Shown here piece by piece: positions 43,836 through 52,642 of a stretch of DNA of 64,000 nt. Source of the DNA: Solobacterium sp. GTDB taxonomy: Bacteria > Bacillota_I > Bacilli_A > Erysipelotrichales > Erysipelotrichaceae. Position numbers and translations under genes: made by a program. The notes under the pieces are model-generated. The model was not told where the DNA came from. It saw nothing but the letters and a program-made list of their open reading frames with translations, and did no database searches. Location: positions 124,001 through 188,000 of the forward strand of contig JAFWNG010000013.1 in NCBI GenBank assembly GCA_017510405.1. The letters run 5' to 3'. Within the stretch, counting starts at the first letter, position 1, and each line of letters starts with the position of its first letter.

Positions 43836-46541
43836 TCAGTGCACACCGAATACGTATACGGTGGAACCGGAGTTTACTTCTTTGCCGCGAACGCTCTTGC
43901 TCTTATCGTTGAGGATCTGCAGACGTACGCCTGCTTCGTAGGCAGTAGGATCGATGGCAAGGAATATATTGTTCTGGGCTGCCCAGGCGATGAGTCCGTT
44001 CAGATCGTCTGTATCCGGGATCCTGACTCTGTCCGGATCCTTCGTACGGAAGGAGGAGCAGATCTCATTGGATGCCGTTCCGGAGTTCTCGAATACGTAG
44101 TATCCGCATACCTGGGTATCGGTGCTGTCGGCCAGTCCGCCGACTTTCTGCGCCATGGATTCTGTTTCACTGGTAACTTCGGCGACTGTCTGACCGTTCT
44201 GTATGATGCGGGCACGGTAGCGTACCGGACCCCAGATCCAGGAATAGTCGAACAGGCGTCTGCCGGAGGCGTGAACATTGCCGAGGGACAGATCCTGGTA
44301 GGACGAGGCGACCGTCAGCTGACTTGGATTCGGATAGGTTCCCCAGTTGAAGGTGATCGTACCGTCTTTCGCATAGGCTGCGTTGAAGCTTGAGATATTG
44401 CTCAGAGAAGCATAGCCCTGAGGTTCTGCAAGATGATTGGATTCCGAACGGATCAGACCGGTGATGACATACTGTGAAGGCATGCCGGGCAGCGGTGCCG
44501 TGTACGGATACAGAGAAATGATATGGGTGATCTTGGATATGCCGTCCGGCATTTCCAGTTCCTGCGGATCCGAGTTGCGGTTGACCACATTCAGCATTTC
44601 ACTGCAGATATGACCGGGGATGTTCATCATGGCTTTTGCGGTGGAGAAGTATGTTCCCATATCTTTTTCACCTTTTTCCCATCCGACCCATACCGCGGTC
44701 GTATATTCGTCGGTTTCAGCGACCATCCACTTGTCTTTCATGGCACCGACCGGAATGCCGTACTGGACGCCGTCATAGCCCCAGTCGGTCGTACCGGTCT
44801 TGCCGTATACCGGATACCTGCGCTGCAGGATCTGCATGTAGTTGAAGGTGGAAGTGGATACTGCCGAGCGCATCAGTGTGGCAGCCAGGTAGGCTGACTG
44901 CGGGGTGATGACGCTTGCTTTCTTATAGTAATCCGAGCCTTCGATCGGATCGGCTTTGCCGTTGCGGAAGACAAGGCGCTTGATGGTATGCGGCTTGATG
45001 TAATAGCCTTCGTTCATCAGCATCGCGTGCGCACCGGCAAGTTCCTTGACGGAGCAGACGAAGTTGTTTCCGCCGATGGCGTAACCGATATCGAATCCTT
45101 CCTCGGTAAAGTGGGAGAACTGCAGCTTTCTGAGCACTGTCATGACCGCTTCCTGACCGGCTGCGTCAATGACTGCCTGCAGGGTCTGGATCGCCGGCGT
45201 GTTCAGTGAGGAGATGACCGCTGTTTCCAGCGTCACGTCGCCGTAGTACTGCCCGTTTGCGTTCTTGAAGATGTGGTTGCCGAGTGCGACCGGTTTGTCC
45301 GTAAGCACGTGTGATGTTGCCCAGCCCAGATGTTCAAAGGCGAGGGCGTAGTCGAGGAACGGCTTGACCGAGGAACCCGGCTGTTTGTACTGATCTGTAG
45401 CGTGGTTCAGCAGCATGCTTCCGCCGGCCGCATAGTTGCGTCCGCCGCCGATGCCGATGATCTCGCCGGTCTGGTTGTTCATGGAGAGGATGCCGATCTC
45501 CATCAGATCGTCTGCGAAGTTTACATTCGGATTCTCATCCGCGCAGATCCTTTCCATTTCGTCCTGCACGTCCGGATCCATGGCGGTATAGATCTCCATG
45601 GATACGTTCAGCGGATCCTGACCGGTCATGATCTCCGCTTCCTTGATTGCTTCATCGATATACGCCTGGAAGCGGTATTCATTGTCCGGATCTCTGTTCT
45701 CGGCCGGATCGATCAGTGTATCTTCCACGCGGACCGACTTTGCCAGCCGGTACTGTTCTTCGGTTATATAGCCGTGATACCACATCATGTAGAGAACGTT
45801 GTCGCGGCGGCTTGTGGCGTGATCCAGATAGTAGTGCGGATCATACCAGTACGGGGAGTTGACGACGCCCGCCAGCATTGCACATTCATCGATGTTCAGT
45901 TCGCTCACGCGCTTGCCGTAATACTGTTCCGATGCTTTTTCGACGCCGCGGATATTACCGATGCCGCCGAAGTTCATCTTGTTCATATACAGTTCGAAGA
46001 TCTCTTTTTTGTTGGACTGTTTTTCCAGTTCCAGCGCCATGGCGATCTGCTGAACTTTGTAGGCGATGTCTTTGGTGCGGCTTGTTCCGGTCTCGTCATT
46101 CGTGAAATAGGTCAGCTTGACCAGCTGCATCGTGAAGGTGGATCCGCCCTGCATGTTTCCGTTCAGGATCGTTTCGATGATCGCCTTGGCAAAGCGGGGG
46201 ATATCGAAGCCGTTATGGGTGAAGAAACGCGAGTCTTCAATGCACAGGAATGCGTCCACAAGGCTTTCCGGTATCTGATCATATGTAATGTTTTCACGCA
46301 GCTGGGTGCCGACGTCCGCGATCTCCGTACCGTTCATGTCGAAGATGAGCGTGGACTCCGGCGAGAAGAACTCTTCCAGCTGGATCTCCGGTTTATCTTC
46401 AAGCATGCTCTTCAGGGTGGTGATCCCGGCGGCACCGACGACCAGTTCAAATCCGAACAGGATCGCCAGAATGAGAGTCAGGAACCGGAAGCCGTGGAAC
46501 TTTTTCCGGATCCCGGGATGCTTTTTGCTAGTTTTCGCCAT
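43836..46541 (-). CDS. Class A penicillin-binding protein (PBP1A-like), second copy
   Basis: A 901-residue bifunctional peptidoglycan synthase. One membrane helix is at about 20-40. The GT51 domain has catalytic Glu102 in [14 protein letters not shown], and the transpeptidase has SSVK ([10 protein letters not shown]), SLN and KTGTTD. Behind it are an Ig-like domain with a Cys pair (QVCGYYVF...EIC) and a C-terminal PASTA-like unit (about 845-901, ending [10 protein letters not shown]). I chose ATG 46541 with AGAAGGAGG upstream; TTG 46565 contains that site and is unlikely. It overlaps recU by 14 bases. recU-ponA pairing is the standard arrangement in Bacillota, so this copy corresponds best to PonA/PBP1. 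Confidence 0.93.
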   Translation of the reverse strand: MAKTSKKHPGIRKKFHGFRFLTLILAILFGFELVVGAAGITTLKSMLEDKPEIQLEEFFSPESTLIFDMNGTEIADVGTQLRENITYDQIPESLVDAFLCIEDSRFFTHNGFDIPRFAKAIIETILNGNMQGGSTFTMQLVKLTYFTNDETGTSRTKDIAYKVQQIAMALELEKQSNKKEIFELYMNKMNFGGIGNIRGVEKASEQYYGKRVSELNIDECAMLAGVVNSPYWYDPHYYLDHATSRRDNVLYMMWYHGYITEEQYRLAKSVRVEDTLIDPAENRDPDNEYRFQAYIDEAIKEAEIMTGQDPLNVSMEIYTAMDPDVQDEMERICADENPNVNFADDLMEIGILSMNNQTGEIIGIGGGRNYAAGGSMLLNHATDQYKQPGSSVKPFLDYALAFEHLGWATSHVLTDKPVALGNHIFKNANGQYYGDVTLETAVISSLNTPAIQTLQAVIDAAGQEAVMTVLRKLQFSHFTEEGFDIGYAIGGNNFVCSVKELAGAHAMLMNEGYYIKPHTIKRLVFRNGKADPIEGSDYYKKASVITPQSAYLAATLMRSAVSTSTFNYMQILQRRYPVYGKTGTTDWGYDGVQYGIPVGAMKDKWMVAETDEYTTAVWVGWEKGEKDMGTYFSTAKAMMNIPGHICSEMLNVVNRNSDPQELEMPDGISKITHIISLYPYTAPLPGMPSQYVITGLIRSESNHLAEPQGYASLSNISSFNAAYAKDGTITFNWGTYPNPSQLTVASSYQDLSLGNVHASGRRLFDYSWIWGPVRYRARIIQNGQTVAEVTSETESMAQKVGGLADSTDTQVCGYYVFENSGTASNEICSSFRTKDPDRVRIPDTDDLNGLIAWAAQNNIFLAIDPTAYEAGVRLQILNDKSKSVRGKEVNSGSTVYVFGVH

Positions 46542-47127
46542 TTGAGGTTGAACCTCCTTCTTCAAAATAGATACGGTCTACGATCTTGAGATAGTCGACC
46601 GGCTTCACGTAGTTTCCAGGTATTTCCGTACCGTTTTCCCTGAACCATGCATAGGGAATGGAACTTCGGTCATGATGATACCAGAAAGCCGAGATTCTGT
46701 CAGCAGGTACAAGGTACGTCTCATCCAGATGGGTGAAGCGGACGATCAGGAAGGCGATGCCGCCGTGGCGCATGCAGGCTTCCAGATGCTTTACCTGATG
46801 AAGATGGATGGACTTGAGGGGAAAGGAAGTTTTAAGCGAGCATTCCTTTGCCTCGAAGTCGATGTATCTGCCCCGGTAGATGCCGTTGTAGTCGGTCGTG
46901 GAAGGGATCTTGAAATACGCTTCAATGATCTTGGCCGCGTTGCGGCTGGGATAATCGACCTTGACGATCTGTACCGGAGTCGGTTTCTTGTGTATCACGG
47001 CAGTATCACAGTCCAGGTAATACTGATTCGTCTGGTTGATGTCATTCTCCAGATTCATGCCGCGGCGTCCGGCCGAGGAAGCGGCGGGCGTCCAGTTTTT
47101 CTTAGCTCCGTTCGGGTAGTTTACCAT
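46528..47127 (-). CDS. recU: Holliday junction resolvase RecU
   Basis: A 199-residue nuclease that resolves recombination junctions in Bacillota. The catalytic motif region reads [20 protein letters not shown], with Asp, Glu and Lys in the usual order, and the N-terminal [10 protein letters not shown] block is conserved. It is translated just before the PBP gene and overlaps it. There is no good ribosome binding site, and the likely leader is only about 15 bases. Confidence 0.92.
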   Translation of the reverse strand: MVNYPNGAKKNWTPAASSAGRRGMNLENDINQTNQYYLDCDTAVIHKKPTPVQIVKVDYPSRNAAKIIEAYFKIPSTTDYNGIYRGRYIDFEAKECSLKTSFPLKSIHLHQVKHLEACMRHGGIAFLIVRFTHLDETYLVPADRISAFWYHHDRSSIPYAWFRENGTEIPGNYVKPVDYLKIVDRIYFEEGGSTSNGEN

Positions 47128-47148
47128 ATTCTAATAACCACAACGTTT

Positions 47149-47154
47149 ATTATA
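47149..47154 (-). promoter_or_regulatory. -10 box of recU
   Basis: Read on the minus strand this is a perfect TATAAT, 21 bases before the recU ATG. The -35 region is poor. Confidence 0.5.
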
Positions 47155-47183
47155 CAATCACAGGGCAATTTAAGGAAGATTTA

Positions 47184-47212
47184 TTGATTTTCCGGTGCCC
47201 CTCTGAGATAAT
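47184..47212 (+). promoter_or_regulatory. Promoter of gpsB
   Basis: TTGATT (47184-47189), 17 bp spacer and GATAAT (47207-47212), 27 bases before the gpsB start. Confidence 0.55.
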
Positions 47213-47239
47213 TATAAAGTCTGAGGGAGGATAAGAAAT

Positions 47240-47593
47240 ATGGCAGGAAAACTGAATCTGGATCCGAATGAGATCGTTGATAAACAGTTTGCAATCGACT
47301 TCAGAGGATATGCTCCTGCACAGGTCGATCAGCTTCTGGATCAGGTCATCCAGGACTACCAGACCTACGAGGAGATGATTGCATCGCTGAACCGGAAAAT
47401 TAAAGATCTGGAGACGACGAACGCTTCGCTCCGGGCAAAACTCATTCAGATGGAAGGAACGATGCGCGCCAAATCCGAGAATGACAGGGATTCGCAGGAT
47501 CCGATGATGCAGGGAGCTGCACAGGTGGATCTGCTGAGAAGACTGTCGCGTCTGGAAAAAGCAGTATTCGGTTCTGACAAGAACAGACAGTAG
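47240..47593 (+). CDS. gpsB: Cell division protein GpsB
   Basis: A 117-residue DivIVA-family protein. The N-terminal domain IVDKQFAIDFRGYAPAQVDQLLDQVIQDY has the membrane-binding and PBP-binding surface of GpsB. A coiled coil (about 40-75) follows, and then a small C-terminal trimerisation helix (LLRRLSRLEKAVFG). GpsB links class A PBPs to the division site, and a class A PBP gene is divergently encoded next to it. The start has GGGAGGA at 47224-47230. It is immediately followed by the RNase P RNA gene. Confidence 0.93.
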   Translation: MAGKLNLDPNEIVDKQFAIDFRGYAPAQVDQLLDQVIQDYQTYEEMIASLNRKIKDLETTNASLRAKLIQMEGTMRAKSENDRDSQDPMMQGAAQVDLLRRLSRLEKAVFGSDKNRQ

Positions 47594-47953
47594 TGCGTAT
47601 TACCGGCAGCCGCTGGCAGTAATGTCAGAGGAAAGTCCATGCTCGCACCATCTGCGATGATGGTAGTGTTTGTGCTGGTCCAATCAATAAGGCCAGGCAT
47701 CCTTCGGGATGACGGCGGAGCAGACGCCTAAAGGTTCGCCCATGGCCGATGCCCTTAAGGTGCCACAGTGACGCAGTCCGTCGGGAAACCGGCGGAGTGG
47801 AACGAGGTAAACCCCGCAAGCGAGAAACCCAAAATATGGTAGGGGAACTGTTGAAGGCGAAATGAAGTCCGATACGGCTGTATATGTTCATATGCAGAGA
47901 TAAATGGCTGCCATCCGGCAACGGATACAGAACATGGCTTATGATGATACGCT
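47594..47953 (+). ncRNA. rnpB: RNase P RNA, class B
   Basis: The catalytic RNA that removes the 5' leader of tRNA precursors. Diagnostic blocks are AGAGGAAAGTCCATGCTCGC (47627-47646), TAGTGTTTGTGC, AAGGTGCCACAGTGACG, GAGTGGAACGAGGTAAACCC, GCGAGAAACCCAAA with GGTAGGGGAA, and ACAGAACATGGCTTA at the 3' side. The terminal helix P1 forms from GCGTAT (47595-47600) and ATACGC (47947-47952). The CATGCTCGCAC...GTAGTGTTTGTGC form is that of class B, the Bacillus type. It starts directly after the gpsB stop codon; no separate promoter is evident, so it may be processed from the gpsB transcript. Confidence 0.95.
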
Positions 47954-47956
47954 CTC

Positions 47957-47985
47957 AAAGAGGAAGGCACGTCCTTCCTCTTTCT
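47957..47985 (+). terminator. Terminator of rnpB
   Basis: AAAGAGGAAGG (47957-47967) pairs with CCTTCCTCTTT (47973-47983). Confidence 0.8.
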
Positions 47986-48010
47986 CAATGAAAACAACGA
48001 AGGAGAAAGC

Positions 48011-48604
48011 ATGAATCTTCCAAACCGGCTGACATTATTCCGGATCGTTCTGATCCCGGTGATCATTCTGCTGTGGATCTTTCCGTATACAGCTTTCGGC
48101 ATAGAGCCGCTGGTCATCCAGATCGGCGCCGTGAGCCTTTCGGTGGTCAATCTTGTAACACTTGCCGTATACTTCATAGCGGCAGTCACGGATGCCCTGG
48201 ACGGATATCTTGCCCGGAAGAACAATATGATGACGACGTTCGGCAAGTTTGCCGATCCGGTTGCGGACAAGCTGCTTACGACAACGATGTTCATATTGTT
48301 TGCCTACGGCGGCCTGATACCGGTCGTTCCGGTCATCATCATGGTGGCGCGCGATACAGTCGTGGACGGATGCCGCATGGTCGCGGCTGCCAACGGAAAG
48401 GTCGTTGCGGCAGGCATGATGGGAAAGCTGAAGACTGTGCTGCAGATGGTAACGATCGCAATGATCCTGCTCAACAATCTGCCGTTTGAACTGTGGGGAC
48501 TGCCGGTCACCGGCGTGCTGCTGTGGTTCTCGGCGTTCATCAGTTTCGTGTCCGGCGTACAGTATTTCAACCTGACGCGGGATGACATCATGGAATCCAG
48601 ATAA
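48011..48604 (+). CDS. pgsA: Phosphatidylglycerophosphate synthase
   Basis: A 197-residue membrane enzyme that joins CDP-diacylglycerol and glycerol 3-phosphate, the first step to phosphatidylglycerol. The CDP-alcohol phosphotransferase motif is complete: D-A-L-D-G-Y-L-A-R, then G-K-F-A-D-P-V-A-D-K. About four to six membrane helices are present. The start has GAAGGAGAAAG upstream. It sits 5' of recA, as in many Bacillota (there often with cinA in between, absent here). Confidence 0.95.
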   Translation: MNLPNRLTLFRIVLIPVIILLWIFPYTAFGIEPLVIQIGAVSLSVVNLVTLAVYFIAAVTDALDGYLARKNNMMTTFGKFADPVADKLLTTTMFILFAYGGLIPVVPVIIMVARDTVVDGCRMVAAANGKVVAAGMMGKLKTVLQMVTIAMILLNNLPFELWGLPVTGVLLWFSAFISFVSGVQYFNLTRDDIMESR

Positions 48605-48612
48605 AACGGAGG

Positions 48613-48628
48613 GGTTCAGGCAGGAACC
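48613..48628 (+). promoter_or_regulatory. Inverted repeat upstream of recA
   Basis: GGTTC, a 6-base spacer and GAACC lie just before a TATATAGAT sequence (48632-48640) that could be the recA -10. It is not the Bacillus LexA box (GAAC-N4-GTTC) but has its half-sites in opposite order. It may be an operator or a short hairpin. Confidence 0.35.
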
Positions 48629-48656
48629 GTGTATATAGATAACGGAGGAATAAGAT

Positions 48657-49694
48657 ATGGCAAAACCAAAAGAAGCAGTCACGGCGGAAAACCGTGACAA
48701 ACTGCTCAGCGATGCAATAAAGACGATCGAAAAAGAATTCGGCAAAGGCTCGATCATGAAACTCGGCGACCGCGCCGACGTATCCGTGGACGCGATCCCG
48801 TCCGGCTCTCTGGCTCTGGATGCCGCGCTCGGCATCGGCGGCTATCCGAAGGGAAGGATCATTGAGATCTACGGACCGGAATCATCCGGTAAGACGACCC
48901 TGGCGCTGCATGCCATTGCGGAATGTCAGAAGATGGGCGGCAGATGCGCGTTCATCGATGCGGAAAATGCCATCGACCCGATGTATGCCAAGAAGCTCGG
49001 CGTTGATATCGACGAACTGATCCTGTCCCAGCCGGACTCCGGCGAACAGGCGCTTGAGATCACCGATGTGCTGATCAAGTCCGGTGCGATCGATCTGGTC
49101 GTGATCGACTCGGTCGCAGCGCTGGTTCCGCAGGCGGAACTGGACGGAGAGATGGGAGACGCTTCCGTCGGTCTGCAGGCGCGTCTGATGTCCAAGGCGA
49201 TGCGCAAGCTCGCCGGCAGTATGAACCGTTCCAGCACGACTGCGATCTTCATCAACCAGCTGCGTGAAAAGGTCGGCATCATGTTCGGCAATCCCGAGAC
49301 GACGCCGGGCGGCCGCGCGCTGAAGTTCTATGCCTCGGTACGTCTGGATGTCCGCCGTGCGGAAACGCTGAAAAACGGCGGGGAAGCATACGGCAACTCT
49401 GTTAAGATCAAAGTTGTGAAGAACAAAGTGGCGCCGCCGTTCCGTACGGCCAGCGTCAACATGATCTACGGCGAAGGCATCTCGCGCACCGATGAAGTGA
49501 TCACGATGGCTGTCGAGAACGATATCGTTGAGAAAGCCGGCGCATGGTTCTCCTATAACGGGGAAAAGATCGGTCAGGGCATGAACTCCGTACGCGAGCG
49601 CATGAAGAACGATCCGGCATTTGAAGCGGAACTGACGGAAAAAGTAAAGGAAAAGCTCTTCCCGCAGACTTCCGCGGAAGAAGCAGAAGCGTAG
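48657..49694 (+). CDS. recA: Recombinase RecA
   Basis: This 345-residue recombinase forms filaments on single-stranded DNA, pairs homologous DNA and triggers LexA cleavage. Walker A GPESSGKT is at residues 73-80. The catalytic Glu103 lies in [10 protein letters not shown], where nearly all RecA proteins have DAEHALDP, so His is replaced by Asn104. The L1/L2 loops are present ([20 protein letters not shown]). The start has GGAGG about 8 bases upstream. It also serves DNA uptake together with the comG pilus. A terminator follows. Confidence 0.97.
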   Translation: MAKPKEAVTAENRDKLLSDAIKTIEKEFGKGSIMKLGDRADVSVDAIPSGSLALDAALGIGGYPKGRIIEIYGPESSGKTTLALHAIAECQKMGGRCAFIDAENAIDPMYAKKLGVDIDELILSQPDSGEQALEITDVLIKSGAIDLVVIDSVAALVPQAELDGEMGDASVGLQARLMSKAMRKLAGSMNRSSTTAIFINQLREKVGIMFGNPETTPGGRALKFYASVRLDVRRAETLKNGGEAYGNSVKIKVVKNKVAPPFRTASVNMIYGEGISRTDEVITMAVENDIVEKAGAWFSYNGEKIGQGMNSVRERMKNDPAFEAELTEKVKEKLFPQTSAEEAEA

Positions 49695-49700
49695 CATACA

Positions 49701-49726
49701 GGCACGGGCAGTCCCGTGCCTTTTTT
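49701..49726 (+). terminator. Terminator of recA
   Basis: GGCACGGG (49701-49708) pairs with CCCGTGCC (49713-49720), followed by six T. Confidence 0.9.
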
Positions 49727-49730
49727 CAAC

Positions 49731-49759
49731 TTGTGAAAAAACGGGTATTTGCGTATAAT
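49731..49759 (+). promoter_or_regulatory. Promoter of rny
   Basis: TTGTGA (49731-49736), 17 bp spacer, perfect TATAAT (49754-49759). The leader is about 43 bases. Confidence 0.7.
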
Positions 49760-49808
49760 ATTCGATGGGACTCACCCCGAAAAACAGATGGAAAATGGAG
49801 GAATGACT

Positions 49809-51362
49809 ATGGGACCATTAGGAACCGCCATTTTCGCTGGTATTGTAGGTATCGTAATCGGCATTCTGATCATGAAGATTGCCGGTAACATGGGACTGGA
49901 CCGTTCGGCTGAGAAAGCAAATGCGATCGTGGAAGAGGCGACCGCAAAAGCGGAAACACTGATCCGGCAGGCAAATCTTGACGGCAAGCAGCAGGTTTAT
50001 GATATGAAGCTGCAGGCGGAGAACGAGATCAAGAAACAGCAGAATAAGCTGCGTCAGAATGATACGGAACTCGCCAGACGCGAAGAAAAAGTCAAATTCC
50101 GTGAAGAGAATGTCCGGACGAACGAGAAAAAACTTCTTGAAAAAGACAAACAGTTGGAAGTCAGACTTGCAAATATTGGCAAAATGGAGAACGAACTGCA
50201 GGAGAGGATCGACAGCCAGATCAAGGTTCTCGAACGCGTATCGAATATGACACAGGAAGATGCGCGGAAGGAACTGATGGAAGCAGTTGAGAAGAAGAGC
50301 GAACAGGAGATCGCGCAGTATCTGCATGACGCACAGGAGGAGGCTGAAGTCAGAGCTTCCGAAAATGCCCGCAACATCATTGCGATGACCATTCACAGAT
50401 ACGCCCAGGAAGAAACGATCGAACGCACCGTCTCTACCGTAACTCTGCCTTCAGAAGAAATGAAGGGACGCATCATCGGTCGTGAAGGAAGAAACATCAA
50501 GGCGATCGAACAGGCGACCGGCGTAGATCTGATCATTGACGACACACCGGACATCATCACGATCTCAAGCTTTGATCCGATCCGCCGTGAAGTTGCCCGT
50601 CAGTCTCTTGAGATACTGATGAAAGACGGCAGAATCCAGCCGGGACGCATTGAGGAAGTCGTCGAGAAGACCCGCAAGGATCTGGACGATACGATCCTGA
50701 AGATCGGCAACGAAGCAGTATTCAAGCTCGGCATCGGCCGCATGAACAAGGAACTGATCAAGATGCTCGGACGCATGCGCTTCCGTTATTCATACGGTCA
50801 GAACGGTCTGGCGCATTCCATGGAAGTCGCCGCGTTTGCCGGCATGATGGCCGCCGAACTGGGACTGAATCAGAACCTGGCAAAACGTGCCGGACTTCTC
50901 CATGACATCGGCAAGGCTGTCGACTTTGAACAGGAAGGTACGCATGTGGAGCTCGGTGCCCGCTATGCGAAGAAGTTCGGCGAGAACGCGATCGTTGTCA
51001 ACTCGATCGAAAGCCACCACGGCGATACGGAACCGCAGGACATCATCGCTGTGCTTGTCGCCGCAGCCGATACGCTGAGCGCCGCCCGTCCGGGTGCCCG
51101 CTATGAATCCATGGAAGGCTACATCAACCGTCTGGAGAATCTGGAAAAGATCGCAAACGGCTTCGACGGTGTCGAAAAGGCGTTCGCGATCCAGGCCGGC
51201 CGTGAAGTGCGTGTTCTGGTCAAGCCGGATAAGGTCGATGACATCCGCATGGTCAAGATCGCCCATGATATCCGCGAAAAGATCGAAAATGAGATGACCT
51301 ATCCGGGTCAGATCAAAGTTACCCTGATCCGCGAAGTACGCGTACAGGAACTGGCGAAGTAA
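49809..51362 (+). CDS. rny: Ribonuclease Y
   Basis: This 517-residue membrane-anchored endoribonuclease starts mRNA decay. Layout: membrane helix (about 4-24), long coiled coil (about 30-190), KH domain (about 205-270, with GRIIGREGRNIKAIE), and HD domain (about 335-430, with NGLAHSMEVA and LLHDIGKAVD metal-site residues). I chose ATG 49809, 7 bases after GGAGG; the ATG at 49803 is too close. RNase Y, RNase J-like protein and RNase P RNA are all within 8 kb. Confidence 0.96.
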   Translation: MGPLGTAIFAGIVGIVIGILIMKIAGNMGLDRSAEKANAIVEEATAKAETLIRQANLDGKQQVYDMKLQAENEIKKQQNKLRQNDTELARREEKVKFREENVRTNEKKLLEKDKQLEVRLANIGKMENELQERIDSQIKVLERVSNMTQEDARKELMEAVEKKSEQEIAQYLHDAQEEAEVRASENARNIIAMTIHRYAQEETIERTVSTVTLPSEEMKGRIIGREGRNIKAIEQATGVDLIIDDTPDIITISSFDPIRREVARQSLEILMKDGRIQPGRIEEVVEKTRKDLDDTILKIGNEAVFKLGIGRMNKELIKMLGRMRFRYSYGQNGLAHSMEVAAFAGMMAAELGLNQNLAKRAGLLHDIGKAVDFEQEGTHVELGARYAKKFGENAIVVNSIESHHGDTEPQDIIAVLVAAADTLSAARPGARYESMEGYINRLENLEKIANGFDGVEKAFAIQAGREVRVLVKPDKVDDIRMVKIAHDIREKIENEMTYPGQIKVTLIREVRVQELAK

Positions 51363-51370
51363 CCGCGCTG

Positions 51371-51403
51371 GAGCAGATGAAACAAAGTCATCTGCTCTTT
51401 TTA
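51371..51403 (+). terminator. Terminator of rny
   Basis: GAGCAGATGA (51371-51380) pairs perfectly with TCATCTGCTC (51388-51397), followed by TTTTTATT. Confidence 0.9.
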
Positions 51404-51447
51404 TTGTGAAATATCTGAAACATTTCACAAAAAAGCACGTGCTCTGC

Positions 51448-51475
51448 TTGAAAAGATGTACGTATATTGTAAAAA
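51448..51475 (+). promoter_or_regulatory. Possible promoter of ymdB
   Basis: TTGAAA (51448-51453), 16 bp spacer and TAAAAA (51470-51475). The -10 is weak. Confidence 0.4.
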
Positions 51476-51516
51476 TAAAGGTACGGGGCTTTACTGTTCT
51501 GTCTGAAAGGAATCAT

Positions 51517-52290
51517 ATGAATATCCTGTTTATCGGCGACGTCGTGGCGAGAAGCGGTCTTTCGGCTGTTCTTCACAGCATGGAGCGGCTCAGAAAACAA
51601 TATGAAGCGGATTTTGTCGTGGTCAATGCAGAGAACGCCGCCAACGGAAAGGGCATCACCGAAGCGATATACGGCAGACTGGTCAGGGCTGGCGCGGATG
51701 TCGTCACACTGGGCAACCATGCCTTTGCCAAAAAAGAGATCCTGAACGGGATCGAAAACTGCCCGCTGCTGGTGCGGCCGGAGAATATGGAACCGGCAGG
51801 GGCAGGGCAGAGTTTTGTGATCCGCCGCTGCGGCACCAAGAAGATCGCCGTCGTATCGATCCTCGGCCATGCGTTTATGAATGCGGCAACGGAAGAACCG
51901 ATCCCGGCCATGCAGAGACTTCTGCCGGAGATCCGGGCGGATATTATCCTGGTCGACCTGCATGCCGAGGCGACCAGTGAAAAGATCCTGTTCATGTATC
52001 AGTTCCATAAGGATGTGACGGCTGTGATCGGAACGCATACGCATGTGCAGACAGCCGATGAGAGGGTATTCGAAGGCTGTGCGTTCATTTCCGATGCCGG
52101 CATGTGCGGTGCGTATGACAGCATACTCGGAAGGGATATCGATGAGGTGACGGATTCTGCCGTCAATAAGATCCCGACACGTTTCCAGCCGGCAAAAGGA
52201 CCGGCAGTCATATGCGGCGTCGTGATCCGGATCGACGATGAGACAGGCCGGGCTTCCTCAATAGAGCGCATCCAGATCCGCCCGTCGTAA
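51517..52290 (+). CDS. ymdB: YmdB-family metallophosphoesterase
   Basis: A 257-residue phosphodiesterase of the YmdB family, which acts on 2',3'-cyclic nucleotides and affects biofilm and RNA turnover in Bacillus. Metal ligands are visible: Asp8 in FIGDVV, Glu39 and Asn40 in NAENAANG, Asn67 and His68 in GNHAF, and the His pairs in DLHAEATSEK and GTHTHVQT. Length is normal. ATG 51517 follows GAAAGGAA; the open frame upstream to 51406 lacks support. It follows rny, as in B. subtilis. Confidence 0.94.
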   Translation: MNILFIGDVVARSGLSAVLHSMERLRKQYEADFVVVNAENAANGKGITEAIYGRLVRAGADVVTLGNHAFAKKEILNGIENCPLLVRPENMEPAGAGQSFVIRRCGTKKIAVVSILGHAFMNAATEEPIPAMQRLLPEIRADIILVDLHAEATSEKILFMYQFHKDVTAVIGTHTHVQTADERVFEGCAFISDAGMCGAYDSILGRDIDEVTDSAVNKIPTRFQPAKGPAVICGVVIRIDDETGRASSIERIQIRPS

Positions 52291-52321
52291 CGGAAAACGA
52301 GTCCGCCCTGCATCACAGATA

Positions 52322-52350
52322 TTGAATCCGAAAAACTGTAATGATATAAT
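52322..52350 (+). promoter_or_regulatory. Promoter of the ferredoxin gene
   Basis: TTGAAT (52322-52327), 17 bp spacer and TATAAT (52345-52350), with TGA before it making an extended -10. It is one of the strongest promoters in the window. Confidence 0.78.
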
Positions 52351-52376
52351 CTTCGTAAATAGGAGGAGGAATTAAT

Positions 52377-52556
52377 ATGCCTGTAACAATTGACAGAGAA
52401 CTTTGCGTAGGATGCGGTGCTTGTGTAGGAACATGCCCGATGGGAGCTCTTGAACTCGACGATGAAGGCAAATCCGTCTGCAACGAAGATACCTGCATTT
52501 CATGCTATGCCTGTGTAGCAGCCTGCCCGGTTGAAGCTATCAAGGAAGCTGAATAA
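52377..52556 (+). CDS. 2[4Fe-4S] ferredoxin
   Basis: A 59-residue clostridial-type ferredoxin. Two cluster motifs C-x2-C-x2-C-x3-C-P are complete: Cys10/13/16/20 and Cys40/43/46/50. One additional Cys35 lies between them. It carries low-potential electrons, for example for hydrogenase, pyruvate:ferredoxin oxidoreductase or radical-SAM enzymes such as MiaB encoded next to it. The start has AGGAGGAGG at 52361-52369, with 7 bases to the ATG. It is flanked by its own promoter and terminator, implying strong independent expression. Confidence 0.95.
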   Translation: MPVTIDRELCVGCGACVGTCPMGALELDDEGKSVCNEDTCISCYACVAACPVEAIKEAE

Positions 52557-52565
52557 TTGCAAAAC

Positions 52566-52592
52566 AAAAAACCAGCATCGTCTGGTTTTTTA
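52566..52592 (+). terminator. Terminator of the ferredoxin gene
   Basis: AAAAAACCAG (52566-52575) pairs with CTGGTTTTTT (52582-52591), loop of six. Confidence 0.9.
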
Positions 52593-52611
52593 TTTTTGTC
52601 CGGAATTAGTA

Positions 52612-52617
52612 TATAAT
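52612..52617 (+). promoter_or_regulatory. -10 box of miaB
   Basis: Perfect TATAAT 25 bases before the miaB start; no good -35 at the right distance. Confidence 0.45.
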
Positions 52618-52642
52618 TAGAAATCACAGTGAGGAGAAGAAG

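Noticed and set aside
45330-46589. 419-residue open frame on the plus strand inside the second PBP gene
   Set aside because: The same shadow effect as in the first PBP; the two shadows resemble each other just because the PBPs do.
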